Positions 16,633 to 25,834 are shown, numbered from the stretch's first letter. The stretch: DNA of 64,000 nucleotides from Hymenobacter jeollabukensis (GCF_005771675.1 NZ_VAJM01000008.1:1-64000), one strand, 5' to 3'. Notes: generated from the sequence alone by a model not told the origin. Translations and numbers: made by a program.

Positions 16633-17664
16633 ATGGAAACGGCCTCCGCCCAAACCCTGAGCCCCGCTGAGCTGCTCAAAACCGAAGAAGCCATCAGCTT
16701 CGTGAAGGATACCTTCGCCAAGGAGCTGGCCCGGCAGCTGCAGCTCACCAAAGTGTCCTCGCCCATTGCCGTGCTCGACGGCACCGGCATCAACGACGAC
16801 TTGAACGGCATTGAGCGCCCCGTCTCGTTTCCCATCAAGGCCCTCGACGAGCAAAAGGCCGTGGTGGTACACTCCCTGGCTAAGTGGAAGCGCCTGCGCC
16901 TCACGCAGCTGGGCATCCCGGCCGGCCGCGGCATCCTTACCGACATGCGCGCCCTGCGCCCCGACGAGGACTATTCGCCCATTCACTCGATCTACGTGGA
17001 CCAGTGGGACTGGGAAAAGCACATCCTGCCCGAGCAGCGCACCATCCCGTTCCTGCGGGAGACGGTGGCCAAAATCTACGAGGCGCTGCGCACCACCGAA
17101 CTGCGCGTGGCCGAGGAGTACGCGGACATTACGCCCATTCTGCCCGAGCAAATCACCTTCATCCACGCCGAGGAGCTGCTGCGGCGCTACCCGGAGCTGA
17201 CGGTGAAGCAGCGCGAAACGGAAGCCGCCCGGGAGTACGGTGCGGTGTTTATCATCGGCATCGGCGGCGAGCTAAGCCACGGCGAAATCCACGACGGCCG
17301 CGCCCCCGACTACGACGACTGGAGCACCGAAACCGAAGCCGGCCGCCGCGGGCTCAACGGTGACATCCTACTCTGGCACCCCGGCCTGCAGTCGGCCTTC
17401 GAGGTGTCGAGCATGGGCATCCGCGTCGACAAAGCGGCCCTGCTGAAGCAGCTGGCGGTGCGCGGCTGCCCCGAGCGCGCCGAGCTGGCCTTCCACAAGC
17501 TGCTGCTCGAAGGCGGGCTGACCGAAAGCATCGGCGGCGGCATCGGCCAGTCGCGCGTGACTATGTTTATGCTGCGCAAAACCCACATTGGCGAAGTGCA
17601 GGTGAGCATCTGGCCGGAAGCCGTGCGCGCCGAGCTGGCGGGCACGGGCGTGGAGCTGCTGTAG
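16633..17664 (+). CDS. asnA: Aspartate-ammonia ligase (asparagine synthetase A)
   Basis: The 343-residue product matches the ammonia-dependent asparagine synthetase: residues 24-40 (ISFVKDTFAKEL), DGTGINDDLNGIERPVSF, MRALRPDED, SIYVDQWDWEK, then GIGGELSHGEIHDGRAPDYDDW and the C-terminal GGGIGQSRVTMFMLRKTHIGEVQVSIW. It joins ATP, aspartate and ammonia to give asparagine, AMP and PPi, using a class II aaRS-like fold. Length is close to the usual 330. The ATG sits three bases after a TTAATT stretch, and the region upstream is non-coding leader. Expression is probably governed by the Asn-rich leader peptide and terminator upstream. Two further hairpins lie between terminator and start (about 16531-16555 and 16566-16582). 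Confidence 0.97.
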   Translation: METASAQTLSPAELLKTEEAISFVKDTFAKELARQLQLTKVSSPIAVLDGTGINDDLNGIERPVSFPIKALDEQKAVVVHSLAKWKRLRLTQLGIPAGRGILTDMRALRPDEDYSPIHSIYVDQWDWEKHILPEQRTIPFLRETVAKIYEALRTTELRVAEEYADITPILPEQITFIHAEELLRRYPELTVKQRETEAAREYGAVFIIGIGGELSHGEIHDGRAPDYDDWSTETEAGRRGLNGDILLWHPGLQSAFEVSSMGIRVDKAALLKQLAVRGCPERAELAFHKLLLEGGLTESIGGGIGQSRVTMFMLRKTHIGEVQVSIWPEAVRAELAGTGVELL

Positions 17665-17699
17665 GCGTGGCTGAGGCAAGTACGGTTTGACCCAAGAAC

Positions 17700-17738
17700 G
17701 GGCCGGTTCCTACAGCGGGAGCCGGCCCATTCGTTTTT
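17700..17738 (+). terminator. Terminator after asnA
   Basis: An 11-bp stem (GGGCCGGTTCC / GGGAGCCGGCCC with one G-U pair) and a TACAGCG loop are followed by ATTCGTTTTT. It is placed 36 bp after the asnA stop. Confidence 0.7.
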
Positions 17739-17821
17739 GGGCCTCGCATAAGCATGTGAGCCGGGAATAAATGCGCCTCAACTACGCCGATATTGCCGCC
17801 TAAAACCAACGCTTTAGCCTT

Positions 17822-18562
17822 ATGCGCATTCTCGTCATCGGCGACAGTATTACCCGCGGCACTCAGGGCGTCGGCTACGTGCCACGACTGGCGCGGCGGC
17901 ACCCGCGGTGGCAGCTGGAAAACGCGGGCGTCAACGGCGAGCCGCTGCAAAGCATTGGCCGGCGGCTGCTCCGGCGCCTGGCAGCCGCACCCACCGCCTA
18001 CGACGCGGTAGTGTGCGAAGCCGGCTACAACGACCTGCTGTTGCCCACGTTTGCCGAACGGGGTTTCTGGTTTCGGCAGGCGCTGGCGCAGATGCATCGG
18101 CAGGGCCACGAGCCGCTGGCCGATGCCACCGCCTTCGAGCAAGCCTACGCGCAGCTGCTGACCGAGGCAAGGGCTCTGAGTCCGGTGCCCATCGTGCTGA
18201 CCACGCTGGGCTGCCTGGGCGAAAACCTAACCGCTGGACTCAACGCCCCGCGACGCGCCTACAACGCGGCCATCCGGCGGGTAGCGACCCTGCACGGCTG
18301 CCCGCTGGCCGATGCCGAAGCCGCCTTTGATGCTGCGTTGCTTCCTTCGCCCCCGGCAGCCGAATTCCAAAGCAGCTTCGTGGGCCTGGCCTTCGCCGAT
18401 AAAATCTGGTGTGCCCTGGGCCGCGCCGATGCATTGAGCCGACAGCGCGGGCTGCACCTGACCATCGACGGCGGGCACCTGAACAGCCGCGGCGCCGAGC
18501 TGTTTGCGCAGGCCGTGGAGGCGCCGCTGCTGGCCCTGGCAGCTCATCGGCAGCTGGCCTGA
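17822..18562 (+). CDS. SGNH/GDSL-family hydrolase
   Basis: The 246-residue product begins with the GDSL block (MRILVIGDSITRG, catalytic Ser9), then a Gly/Asn block (AGVNGEPLQSI), the Asn block (CEAGYNDLLLP) and a C-terminal Asp/His pair (TIDGGHLN) that completes the triad. No signal peptide is seen, so it is probably a cytoplasmic esterase or acyl-hydrolase; the substrate is not evident. It has its own terminator-flanked position between asnA and the convergent P1-like gene. Confidence 0.88.
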   Translation: MRILVIGDSITRGTQGVGYVPRLARRHPRWQLENAGVNGEPLQSIGRRLLRRLAAAPTAYDAVVCEAGYNDLLLPTFAERGFWFRQALAQMHRQGHEPLADATAFEQAYAQLLTEARALSPVPIVLTTLGCLGENLTAGLNAPRRAYNAAIRRVATLHGCPLADAEAAFDAALLPSPPAAEFQSSFVGLAFADKIWCALGRADALSRQRGLHLTIDGGHLNSRGAELFAQAVEAPLLALAAHRQLA

Positions 18563-18582
18563 GCACCCCGGGCCTAAAAACA

Positions 18583-18613
18583 ATGGCCGGCCACTGTTGC
18601 AGCGGCCGGCCAT
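18583..18613. terminator. Bidirectional terminator hairpin
   Basis: A perfect 10-bp stem (ATGGCCGGCC / GGCCGGCCAT) lies between convergent genes. On the minus strand it is followed by TGTTTTTAGG, so it best serves the P1-like gene. Confidence 0.75.
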
Positions 18614-18635
18614 CGGGGTCTTATACAAGGTGAGC

Positions 18636-19652
18636 TTACTTGCCCTGCGGAAACTCCGTAAACGAGCTGAAGTCGACCAACTTGCCGCTCTTGTCGAGGG
18701 TTTTTAGCTCTTCCTTCAGGTTGTGCTCGTTGCTCTTGGTGGTGTATTCCGTGTCGAGCTTGGTCAGGTCGGGCTTGCCGGCGTTGACCCAGGCGGTGTA
18801 CCAGAAGTTGGCCGTGGCCTGGGCGGCGGTGCGCAGCTGGCGCTCCACCATGCGGTTCAGCTTCTGGTGGACGGCGGCCGTGTAGGCCTGGGTGCGGTAC
18901 GAGCTGTTGAAGATGTTTTTGCGCGGCTGCCCGTTGCTGGCCTCGATGACCTGGTCGGCGGGGGTGGCGGCGGCCAGCTGCTTTTCCACGGCCAGCAGCG
19001 TGTCGGCGGCGGCGTGGGCCTGCAGCACGATGCGCCAGATTTCGGCCGTCGGGTCCTCGATGAACTTGGGCTCGGCCAGCTTGAAGTTGTAGGTCTTGCC
19101 GAACTGCTCGACCATCTGCGACTCGTAGAAGGCGTGCACGCCCTTCTGGCCGGTTTTCTGCCCGTCGTGGTTGGCCGAGGTGTGCAGGGGCTGGGTGGCG
19201 TCGCCGAGGTAGTGGCCCAGGTCGGCCGCTACGAAGAGGATTTCGTCCTTGTGCTGCTTTTTCATGGCCGCCGTCAGCTTCACCATCATGTCCTGCACGT
19301 ACCAGGGCAGGCGGCCTTCCTTGTCGAGCTGAGCCGCGTCGTACTTGGCGTAGGCATCGGCGGCGGCGTGAGGAATGGCGTTGAGGTCGTCACCGTAGTT
19401 TTCCAGGTCCACGTAGTGGCGCGGGCCCTCGGCCCGGTCGCTGAGCACGTATTTGCGCGAATCGGGAATGACGGCTTCCGTGACCACAAAGTCGATGTGG
19501 TTGTAGAAGAACGTGCGCATGGGCGCGGGCAGAGCCAGCACGGCGGCGCGGTTTACGCGCTGGTGGCCCCAGTTGCCCCAGGCCATCAGCAGCGAGGGAA
19601 CGGCGACTAACACGGCAGCAGCCAGCACGGCGCGGCGACGAATGGAAAACAT
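18636..19652 (-). CDS. Secreted zinc-dependent S1/P1 nuclease or phospholipase C-like enzyme
   Basis: The 338-residue product has a signal peptide (MFSIRRRAVLAAAVLVAV, then LLMAWG). The mature protein starts with the Trp-Gly-x-x-Gly-His block (AWGNWGHQRVNRAAVLALP), which supplies zinc ligands. Further ligands appear in DLGHYLGDATQPLHTSANHDG (H and D, then H) and HAFYESQMVEQFG. This pattern is shared by S1/P1 nucleases and zinc-dependent phospholipases C, so the substrate (nucleic acid phosphodiester or phospholipid) cannot be settled by eye. The start is the ATG giving a signal peptide ending just before the conserved Trp, as is usual. It is probably periplasmic or secreted. Confidence 0.82.
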   Translation of the reverse strand: MFSIRRRAVLAAAVLVAVPSLLMAWGNWGHQRVNRAAVLALPAPMRTFFYNHIDFVVTEAVIPDSRKYVLSDRAEGPRHYVDLENYGDDLNAIPHAAADAYAKYDAAQLDKEGRLPWYVQDMMVKLTAAMKKQHKDEILFVAADLGHYLGDATQPLHTSANHDGQKTGQKGVHAFYESQMVEQFGKTYNFKLAEPKFIEDPTAEIWRIVLQAHAAADTLLAVEKQLAAATPADQVIEASNGQPRKNIFNSSYRTQAYTAAVHQKLNRMVERQLRTAAQATANFWYTAWVNAGKPDLTKLDTEYTTKSNEHNLKEELKTLDKSGKLVDFSSFTEFPQGK

Positions 19653-19767
19653 GGCGAAGCGTGGGAGTTTAAGGGAGGTCAAGGCAGCAAAGGTCAGCGG
19701 TTTGGCGGCCTTGTGCAAAAACTCGCTCAAAGAAAAAGCAGGACAGTCGTCGGCCACCCCAAAACGA

Positions 19768-19800
19768 CGAGCCCGCCGTGGCAGGACCACGGCAGGCTCG
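19768..19800 (-). terminator. Terminator after the PID-CTERM gene
   Basis: A 14-bp stem with one mismatch (CGAGCCCGCCGTGG / CCACGGCAGGCTCG) is followed on the minus strand by TCGTTTTGGGG. Confidence 0.65.
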
Positions 19801-19840
19801 GGCAGGGCAGCGGCGCCGCGGGGGCGTCCGGGGCAGGCGC

Positions 19841-20056
19841 TTAGCGGCGCTTGCGCAGGCGGTTCAGGGCGTAGGTAGCGCCGCCGGCCAGCAGCAGCGA
19901 GGCGCCGCCGTCGAGGGGCACGGCCGTGGGTTCGGGGGCGCCGGGCGTGGGGCCGCCCGAGCCCGGGTCCTGGGCGTGCAGGGGCGTGAGCGAGCAAGCC
20001 AGCAGCAGGGCGGCCACGGCCAGGGCGGCGCGCAGGGTGTTCAGCAAAGCAGTCAT
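19841..20056 (-). CDS. PID-CTERM-type sorted small protein
   Basis: The 71-residue precursor has an N-terminal signal (RAALAVAALLLACSL, then HAQD), a short Pro/Gly linker (PGSGGPTPGAPEPT), and a C-terminal sorting-like unit. That unit is VPLDGGASLLLAGGATY (a motif plus hydrophobic stretch) with a basic tail RLRKRR. This is the layout of Bacteroidota PID-CTERM proteins, with Leu replacing the Ile. Almost nothing remains once signal and sorting ends are removed (about 15 residues), so the mature product would be a peptide or an anchor. A lipid-anchored form is possible (LLLAC near residue 20). It lies downstream of the T9SS protein gene on the same strand, after a hairpin. Confidence 0.7.
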   Translation of the reverse strand: MTALLNTLRAALAVAALLLACSLTPLHAQDPGSGGPTPGAPEPTAVPLDGGASLLLAGGATYALNRLRKRR

Positions 20057-20073
20057 GAAAGCAACGGAAGGGG

Positions 20074-20108
20074 GCGGCGCCGCGCCTGAGTAGTCGACGC
20101 GGCGCCGC
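20074..20108 (-). terminator. Hairpin after the T9SS protein gene
   Basis: An 11-bp perfect GC stem (GCGGCGCCGCG / CGCGGCGCCGC) lies 32 bp past the stop codon. The T-tail on the minus strand is weak. Confidence 0.5.
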
Positions 20109-20140
20109 GTGGTGGTTGGATTAGAAATGAAACGGAGCGG

Positions 20141-23100
20141 TTATTCGACGACCAGGCGCTTGGTGATGGTGCCGGCGGGCAGGGCCACCCGCACCGAGTA
20201 CACGCCCTTGGCCAGGCCGGCCAGCGGCAGCGCCACGGCCGTGCCACGGCCGGTGGCCGGTACCTGCTGCGTGCGCACCTGTTGGCCCAGCGCGTTCAGC
20301 ACGCTCACCGTCACTGGCTGCTGCGTGGCGGGCAGGCCCAGGTACACCGTGCCGTGGGCCGGGTTCGGGTACACCGATACCGTGGCGGCCAGTTGGGCCT
20401 GGCCGGCCGAAGTCACGCGGCTCTGGGCAAACTCCACTGAGAAGCGGCCTGGGGCCTCGCCCGCGGCAATGGTGCAGCTGTAGCTAGGCTGTTGTTGCAG
20501 GTCGATGGTGGCGCCGGTCAGCGCGTCGCGCAGGGTGGCCGTCCAGCCCGTGGGCAGGTTGAGGAGCTGCCCGGCCTGCAGGGTGTAGGTGGCCGTCTGA
20601 GCCACGCGCACCAGCAGCGGCACCGTCACCGGGGCCGTACTCAGGGCCGGCAGGCCGCTGATCGACAGCGCCGTGGTGCCGGCCAGGGCCCCGAGCTGCA
20701 CCACGTTGCCGTTGCCGAGGCGGTAGGCGTCGTACTGCGCGTCGAAGCCGGCAGTAGCGCCCTGCTCGAAGTACACGGCCGTTTCATCCGATGCCGAGCC
20801 GGCGACGTTGGCCAGCGTCAGGCGCAGCAGCGGGCGCGTTTCGGCGGTGGTGCGCTGCAGGGCCGGGTTCTGGTAAGTGGTCAGGCGGGCGGCGTTGGTG
20901 AAGGCAATGGAACCGGGCGTACCTGGTACCGAGGTGCGCACGAAGAAAGCCTGGCCCATGGGCAGGATGTTGGAGCCGCCGTTGGCCGGCACCCCGTTGA
21001 CGTAGCTGGCGTAGGAGCCCGCGTACTGCCCGCTCGAGCGGAACACGTACACCGCGTTGTCGAGGCCCGTGCGGGTGAGCTGGGTGAAGTTGATGGGCGC
21101 GGGGTAGGGGTTACCGAGCAGGTGCCAGCCGGCCTGGCTGCCCGCGCCGCGGGTCAGGTTGATGCGGTTGTAGGTGCCGTTGCCCAGCGTGCCCACGAAG
21201 TCCATGATCTGCCGCCCCATCATGTTCACGGTGAAGCCGAAGGTCGGGAACATGGCATTGGTGACCGGCGACACCCAGCCCCGGTCGAAATCCGCCACGG
21301 CCGAGCCGCTGGTTACGCGCGTCTCGTCGAAGCTGAACACGTTCGGGAAGGGCGTCACCGAGCCGGGGTTGGGGGCGGTATTGTAAGCCGGGTTGGTGAC
21401 GGGGCTGAAGCCGCCCGCGCCGATGGCCATGTCGGCCAGGGTGGTATTGGTCACCGGGGCCGCCAGGTGGCGGTAGCCCATCTGCGGGTTGGTCGTCGGG
21501 CCGATGAAGCGCTCCACGGTCACGTTGCCGCTGACCGCGGCCGTGCCGTTGTTCACCACCATGGCCGTTTCCGAGCCGTCGATGCGCGAGTGCAGCGTCA
21601 GGTTGCCGTTGGAGGTCAGGTTGCCGTTGAGCGTGAGCAGCTGGTCGAGGGCCAGCGGCTGGTTGAGCACCGCGCCCGCCGCGCCGATGGTGGCGCGGTA
21701 GATGCTGGCGCTGCCCGTGCCGCTGAAGCTCTGGGACGCCGCGCCGTTGGTTTGCAGGGTACCCGCGCCCAGCAGCAGGCCGTTGTTGGTTAGGTTGCCC
21801 CCCAGCGTGAACACGCCGCCCGCGGCCACCGTCAGGTTGGCGCCGCTGGCAATGGTGAGGTTGTTCACCGCCGCCGCCGTGCTGAGCACCGGCATGCGCG
21901 GCACCCCGCTCGGAATGGTCACGTCGTCGGCGGCCGTGGGCACGGCGCTGGCGCTCCAGTTGGCCGGGTCGGTGTACACGGTGCTCACCGCGCCGGTCCA
22001 CTGGTTGCTGGCCAGCACCACCACCGTCAGGTCAAACTGCTGCGAGGCTACCGGGCTGCCGTTGTCGACGGCCTGGAAGCTGATGACGTGGCTGCCCAGG
22101 TTGCAGGCGGCCCCGGTCACGCTCAGGCTTAGTGTGGGGTTGGACGTGCCGTTGTTGCTCACCGTGGTATTGCACAGGCCGCCGGTATTAGTCGACACGG
22201 TTACCGACTGGCCCACTTCCGGGCCGAGGAACTGTAGGCTCAGGTTACGGGTCTGGCCCAACGTCAACGTGATGGTGTTGCCCGAGGGCATCCCCGTTAC
22301 GCTGGGTGGCACGTTGTTGCTGCTGGTGCCCACCTTAAAGGAAAAGCACTGGTTGTCGAGCCAGTCGACGCCGCTCGGGTCCTGGTTGTTGGGGTGGGAG
22401 GAGCCGGTCATGTTGAAGCGGCCGACCTGGATGAAGTTCACCCCGTTGCCCTTGTTAACGCCTACCGTGGCTGGCACCCCGCCGAAGCCGTTCACGCCGC
22501 CGTCGGCGCCGCCGGTGGTCCACTGCATGTCGCCGTAGGCAAAGAACACATCATCGCCGGTGAAGCCCGGGGCGGTGTTGGCCCTGATAGTGAGCTGGAA
22601 AGTATTCTTCTTGTCGGCTTGGCGCGAGAAATAAGCTACGCGGTTCCAGGTTACCACCAAGCGGTCGGAAAAGCGCTTGAACCAGATGTTGCCGCTGGGG
22701 TAGGGCGTGGCCAGGGTGTCGGCCAGTTCGACGTCTACATCGGCCCAGAACGGGGCAATCATCGGTACCGCAATGGGCAGGCCGGTGGCCGTGAAGGTGG
22801 TGAAGCCCTGGCCGAAGGTGATGTTGCCGTTGCTGTTGATGTATACCTCATTGTACACGTTGCCGTACAGCGAGAAGTTGAAGCCCAACGGAATCGGGCC
22901 CCGGTAGCTGTCGTCGGCGAAACCGCCCTGGCGCGAAAAGTGCTGCCAGCCGCCGGCCGCTGTGGTATCGAGCGGCACGAAGCACGTTGGGAGCTGTTGC
23001 GCCCCCGCAGCGGCACTGCCTTGGTTGCCAGACGTGATGGAGCGGGCTACTATGGGCAGCGCAGCTTGTTGCACGCGTTGTAGCTTTCTGGCCGCATAGC

Positions 23101-23227
23101 CAGGGTCGGTCAGTGCGGGCGACCAGCTGCCTCCAGCAGGTTGCTGCGCTAAGGCATTGCGACTAGGACCGAGCAGCGCCAGCGCCGCTACCAGCAGCGC
23201 CGATAACCGGGTAAAAAGTGTTGTCAT
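20141..23227 (-). CDS. Large T9SS type A secreted surface protein
   Basis: The 1028-residue product has a signal peptide (FTRLSALLVAALALLG, NALAQ) and an N-terminal beta-rich region with YGNVYNEVYINSNGNITFG and the matching DVFFAYGDMQW, resembling lectin/nidogen-like domains. A cadherin-like putative Ig segment follows (GMPSGNTITLTLGQ). The C-terminal type A sorting domain begins VSVYPNPAHGTVYL, continues VSVLNALGQQV and ends KGVYSVRVALPAGTITKRLVVE. Such proteins cross the outer membrane by the Por/type IX machinery and are anchored or released. The start is the ATG giving the signal peptide. The upstream region is AT-rich with a palindrome. Function beyond adhesion or surface coating is not evident. 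Confidence 0.9.
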   Translation of the reverse strand: MTTLFTRLSALLVAALALLGPSRNALAQQPAGGSWSPALTDPGYAARKLQRVQQAALPIVARSITSGNQGSAAAGAQQLPTCFVPLDTTAAGGWQHFSRQGGFADDSYRGPIPLGFNFSLYGNVYNEVYINSNGNITFGQGFTTFTATGLPIAVPMIAPFWADVDVELADTLATPYPSGNIWFKRFSDRLVVTWNRVAYFSRQADKKNTFQLTIRANTAPGFTGDDVFFAYGDMQWTTGGADGGVNGFGGVPATVGVNKGNGVNFIQVGRFNMTGSSHPNNQDPSGVDWLDNQCFSFKVGTSSNNVPPSVTGMPSGNTITLTLGQTRNLSLQFLGPEVGQSVTVSTNTGGLCNTTVSNNGTSNPTLSLSVTGAACNLGSHVISFQAVDNGSPVASQQFDLTVVVLASNQWTGAVSTVYTDPANWSASAVPTAADDVTIPSGVPRMPVLSTAAAVNNLTIASGANLTVAAGGVFTLGGNLTNNGLLLGAGTLQTNGAASQSFSGTGSASIYRATIGAAGAVLNQPLALDQLLTLNGNLTSNGNLTLHSRIDGSETAMVVNNGTAAVSGNVTVERFIGPTTNPQMGYRHLAAPVTNTTLADMAIGAGGFSPVTNPAYNTAPNPGSVTPFPNVFSFDETRVTSGSAVADFDRGWVSPVTNAMFPTFGFTVNMMGRQIMDFVGTLGNGTYNRINLTRGAGSQAGWHLLGNPYPAPINFTQLTRTGLDNAVYVFRSSGQYAGSYASYVNGVPANGGSNILPMGQAFFVRTSVPGTPGSIAFTNAARLTTYQNPALQRTTAETRPLLRLTLANVAGSASDETAVYFEQGATAGFDAQYDAYRLGNGNVVQLGALAGTTALSISGLPALSTAPVTVPLLVRVAQTATYTLQAGQLLNLPTGWTATLRDALTGATIDLQQQPSYSCTIAAGEAPGRFSVEFAQSRVTSAGQAQLAATVSVYPNPAHGTVYLGLPATQQPVTVSVLNALGQQVRTQQVPATGRGTAVALPLAGLAKGVYSVRVALPAGTITKRLVVE

Positions 23228-23294
23228 AGTAGGGAACGTGCTGAAATGAGACTGATAACACGAATGTATTGGCATATTCCATACTGATAATACT

Positions 23295-23316
23295 TTATCA
23301 CCTTATTATGTGATAA
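23295..23316. promoter_or_regulatory. AT-rich palindrome upstream of the T9SS gene
   Basis: A perfect 7-bp inverted repeat (TTATCAC / GTGATAA) with an 8-bp spacer lies about 70 bp before the T9SS protein start, in a local AT-rich island (about 23255-23340) that stands out from the GC-rich surroundings. It may be an operator or part of a promoter; no regulator can be named. Confidence 0.4.
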
Positions 23317-23509
23317 TAGTTGAGAGAAATAGAAATAAGTCGGGAACGGAGCTTGGTAGGATACCGGATCCGTCGCACTATTCTGCCGCTCGGAAAGCAT
23401 TGCTGCAGCAAGGTACAGTCAGCTTACTGCTCGGTGCTAATTGCCTAACCTGCTAGCCCGGGGCTGAATCCGGCAGGGGCGCAGAGGCCTAGCCTTTTGG
23501 CGCTGGTAA

Positions 23510-24790
23510 TCACACCAACTGGCGCACTACGGACCCCGCACTGCTCAGGGCGGCTTCCACGGTGCCGCCCGCCGGGCCTTCGTACAGCGCCTCCCCGGCA
23601 AAAAACAGCGTATCGGCCACCGGTGTGGCCAGCACCTGCCGGGCCGCGGCGCCGCCCACGGTGGGATAGGTGTAGGCGCCGCGGGCCCACGGATCGGCGC
23701 CCCAGTCGAGCACGCGGTGGGCGCGCAGGCGGCGGTGCAGCTCGGCCACCGGCGTGCAGAAGATGGCGGCCAGCGACTCCAGCGCCTGCGTGAGCAGCGT
23801 GTCGGGTGGCGTGGCGGCCTCGGCGGCGGGGCCACCCAGCCAGCCGGTAAGCAGGGGGCGCGGGTCGGGCTGCTGGCTCCACCACGTCGGAATGGCGGCC
23901 TCGACGAAGAGGAAGCCCAGCTCAGGCGCGGGCCGGGGCGCGTCGGCCTTTTCCCAGAAGGCCGCGTCGAATTCCAGCAGGATTTTCACTACCGAGCCCA
24001 TGCCCAGCGCCGCCACGGCCGCGCGCAGGCCCGGCAGCTCCGGCTCGAAGCGCAGGGCGCCCGGCGCCTCGGGCGGGGCCTGCAGCACGCCCAGCGGCAC
24101 GGTTATCAGCGCCTGCCGCGCCTCGAAAGTGCCGCCCGGCCCCTCGCAGCGCACGTGCCCGTCCCGCCAATGTACCGTGTGCACGGGCGCTTGGCAGCGT
24201 ACCGTCACGCCGGCGGCGGCGCACTGCCGCGTGAGCAGTTCCAGCAGCCGCGCGTAGCCGCCGGCGGGCCGCGGCGAGTCTTCGGCCCCGCCCTCGGCCC
24301 ACTCGTCGCGCAGGGCGAAGGTGCTGGCCCGGCGCAGGTCGGCTAGGTCGAAGCCCTCGGCAAACTGCGTGACCTGCCGGCGCAGCTCCGCGTTGCCGGC
24401 GCCCGCCAGGTAGCGGTCCAGGAAGTCGGCCAGGGGCAGGTCGTGCTCCAGCGCCTGCAGGGCCTGAATCAGCCGGGGCATTTCCGCAATAAACTCCTCG
24501 GCCTCGCGCAGCTGCCCGTTCTGCGCCTGGTAGTTGCGGCCCGCCGTGTCGTGCCAGGCTATGCCGCCTTCGCGCAGCAGGGCGCGGGTCAGCGGGGCTT
24601 CGCCGTGAATAAACTCGGCGCCGCCTTCCACCGGGGCCGAGAAGCCGCCATCCGAAATGGGGCAGATGCGGCCGCCCACCCGGTCGCGGGCTTCGAGCAC
24701 GGTGACGCGCCGGCCGGCGCGGGCCAGGTCGCGGGCGGCCAGCAGGCCCGCCACGCCCGCGCCGATGATGAGCAGGGAGGAATCAGACAT
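23510..24790 (-). CDS. Flavin monoamine oxidase-family FAD oxidoreductase
   Basis: The 426-residue product starts with a Rossmann dinucleotide motif (IIGAGVAGLLAARDL) and the GG motif (DRVGGRI). It ends with the FAD pyrophosphate segment TLFFAGEALYEGPAGGTVEAALSSAG typical of the amine oxidase superfamily. PVEGGAEFIHG near residue 55 is characteristic of the MAO/polyamine oxidase group. The substrate amine is not evident. The gene follows the TrxR-like gene on the minus strand with 135 bp between; that gap has a 25-bp imperfect palindrome (GCCCGGCGGGTATATCCC) around 24857-24881. Its neighbours suggest a redox-related operon, but co-transcription is uncertain. Confidence 0.88.
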   Translation of the reverse strand: MSDSSLLIIGAGVAGLLAARDLARAGRRVTVLEARDRVGGRICPISDGGFSAPVEGGAEFIHGEAPLTRALLREGGIAWHDTAGRNYQAQNGQLREAEEFIAEMPRLIQALQALEHDLPLADFLDRYLAGAGNAELRRQVTQFAEGFDLADLRRASTFALRDEWAEGGAEDSPRPAGGYARLLELLTRQCAAAGVTVRCQAPVHTVHWRDGHVRCEGPGGTFEARQALITVPLGVLQAPPEAPGALRFEPELPGLRAAVAALGMGSVVKILLEFDAAFWEKADAPRPAPELGFLFVEAAIPTWWSQQPDPRPLLTGWLGGPAAEAATPPDTLLTQALESLAAIFCTPVAELHRRLRAHRVLDWGADPWARGAYTYPTVGGAAARQVLATPVADTLFFAGEALYEGPAGGTVEAALSSAGSVVRQLV

Positions 24791-24925
24791 AAAGCAAAAC
24801 AACAGGCCGGGGCTGAAAGGGAAAAGCGCCGGGGCTGTCCTGACTTACGCAACATCGCCCGGCGGGTATATCCCACCGGGCGCAGCGCCCGCCAATACTG
24901 GGCGGCCAGCATGTAGATATAGGCG

Positions 24926-25834
24926 CTAAAAGTCCTCCGCAATCAGCTCGTGGTTGATAAAGGCCGCGGCCTTGCTGCCATTGGCCACCGCCGCCGCCAG
25001 CTGGCGCATGGGCGAGGAATTGTCGCCGGCCACGTAGAGGCCCGCCACCGCCGTGCGCCCGAATTCGTCGGCCGCGAGCAGGCCCGTCGGGCTCAGGGTC
25101 AGGCCCAGCTGGGTGCCCAGGTCGGAGGACTGGCGGAACGGTACCCGGGCAAACATGGCCGTGAGCGGCAGCCGGGTGCCATCGGCCAGCCGCAGGTGGT
25201 GCAGCTGCCCGGCCTGGTGCTCCACGGCCTGCAGCGGCGCTTCGATGATGGCCACGCCGCGGGCCGTGAGGTGGGCGGCCTGCTCGGCGCTGAGCGTGCT
25301 GGGGCCGTTGGTAAGCAGGCGCAGATCGGGGCTCCAGTGGTGAATGAGGCGGGCAAACTCGAAGCCCGTGTCGCCGTTGCCGAGCACGGCCAGGGGCTGC
25401 CCGTGCACCTCGTAGCCGTGGCAGTAGGGGCAGTGCAGCACCGAAATGCCCCAGCACTCGGCAAAGCCCGGCAGCGGCGGCAGCTCGTCGTGCAGGCCGG
25501 TGGCCAGCAGCAGCTTGCGCGCCCGGTAGGCCGGCCCCTCAGCCGTTTCAACGCGGAAGCCCCCGGCTTCGGCCGTGGCGCGGGTGGCCGTGGCGGCCCG
25601 GAGCTGCACGGTGGGGTAGGCGGCCAGCTGGGCGCGGGCCAGGGCCGCCAGCTCGGCGGGCGCGGCCCCGTCGCGGGTGAGGAAGCCGTGGGCGTGGGGC
25701 GTCTGGCGGTTGCAGGGCCGGCCGGCGTCGAGCACCAACACGCGGCGCAGGGCGCGGCCCAGCACCAGGGCCGCGCTCAGCCCGGCGTAGCTGCCGCCGA
25801 TGATGAGCACGTCGTAGGATTGATCGGGATGCAT
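24926..25834 (-). CDS. Thioredoxin reductase-like NAD(P)/FAD oxidoreductase
   Basis: The 302-residue product has an N-terminal FAD-binding motif (VLIIGGSYAGLSAALVLGR), a redox-active CPYC pair (VLHCPYCHGYE) inside the NADPH-binding half, a second nucleotide motif (VLGNGDTGFEFARL) and the C-terminal GLYVAGDNSSP FAD segment. This is the small thioredoxin reductase-type (TrxB-like) architecture, but without a thioredoxin gene nearby. The CxxC lies where TrxB carries it. It is divergent from the HxlR-family gene, and the intergenic region holds a 9-bp inverted repeat around a -7 TAGGTTTG on the minus strand. Repression or activation by that regulator is the usual arrangement and is inferred. Confidence 0.9.
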   Translation of the reverse strand: MHPDQSYDVLIIGGSYAGLSAALVLGRALRRVLVLDAGRPCNRQTPHAHGFLTRDGAAPAELAALARAQLAAYPTVQLRAATATRATAEAGGFRVETAEGPAYRARKLLLATGLHDELPPLPGFAECWGISVLHCPYCHGYEVHGQPLAVLGNGDTGFEFARLIHHWSPDLRLLTNGPSTLSAEQAAHLTARGVAIIEAPLQAVEHQAGQLHHLRLADGTRLPLTAMFARVPFRQSSDLGTQLGLTLSPTGLLAADEFGRTAVAGLYVAGDNSSPMRQLAAAVANGSKAAAFINHELIAEDF

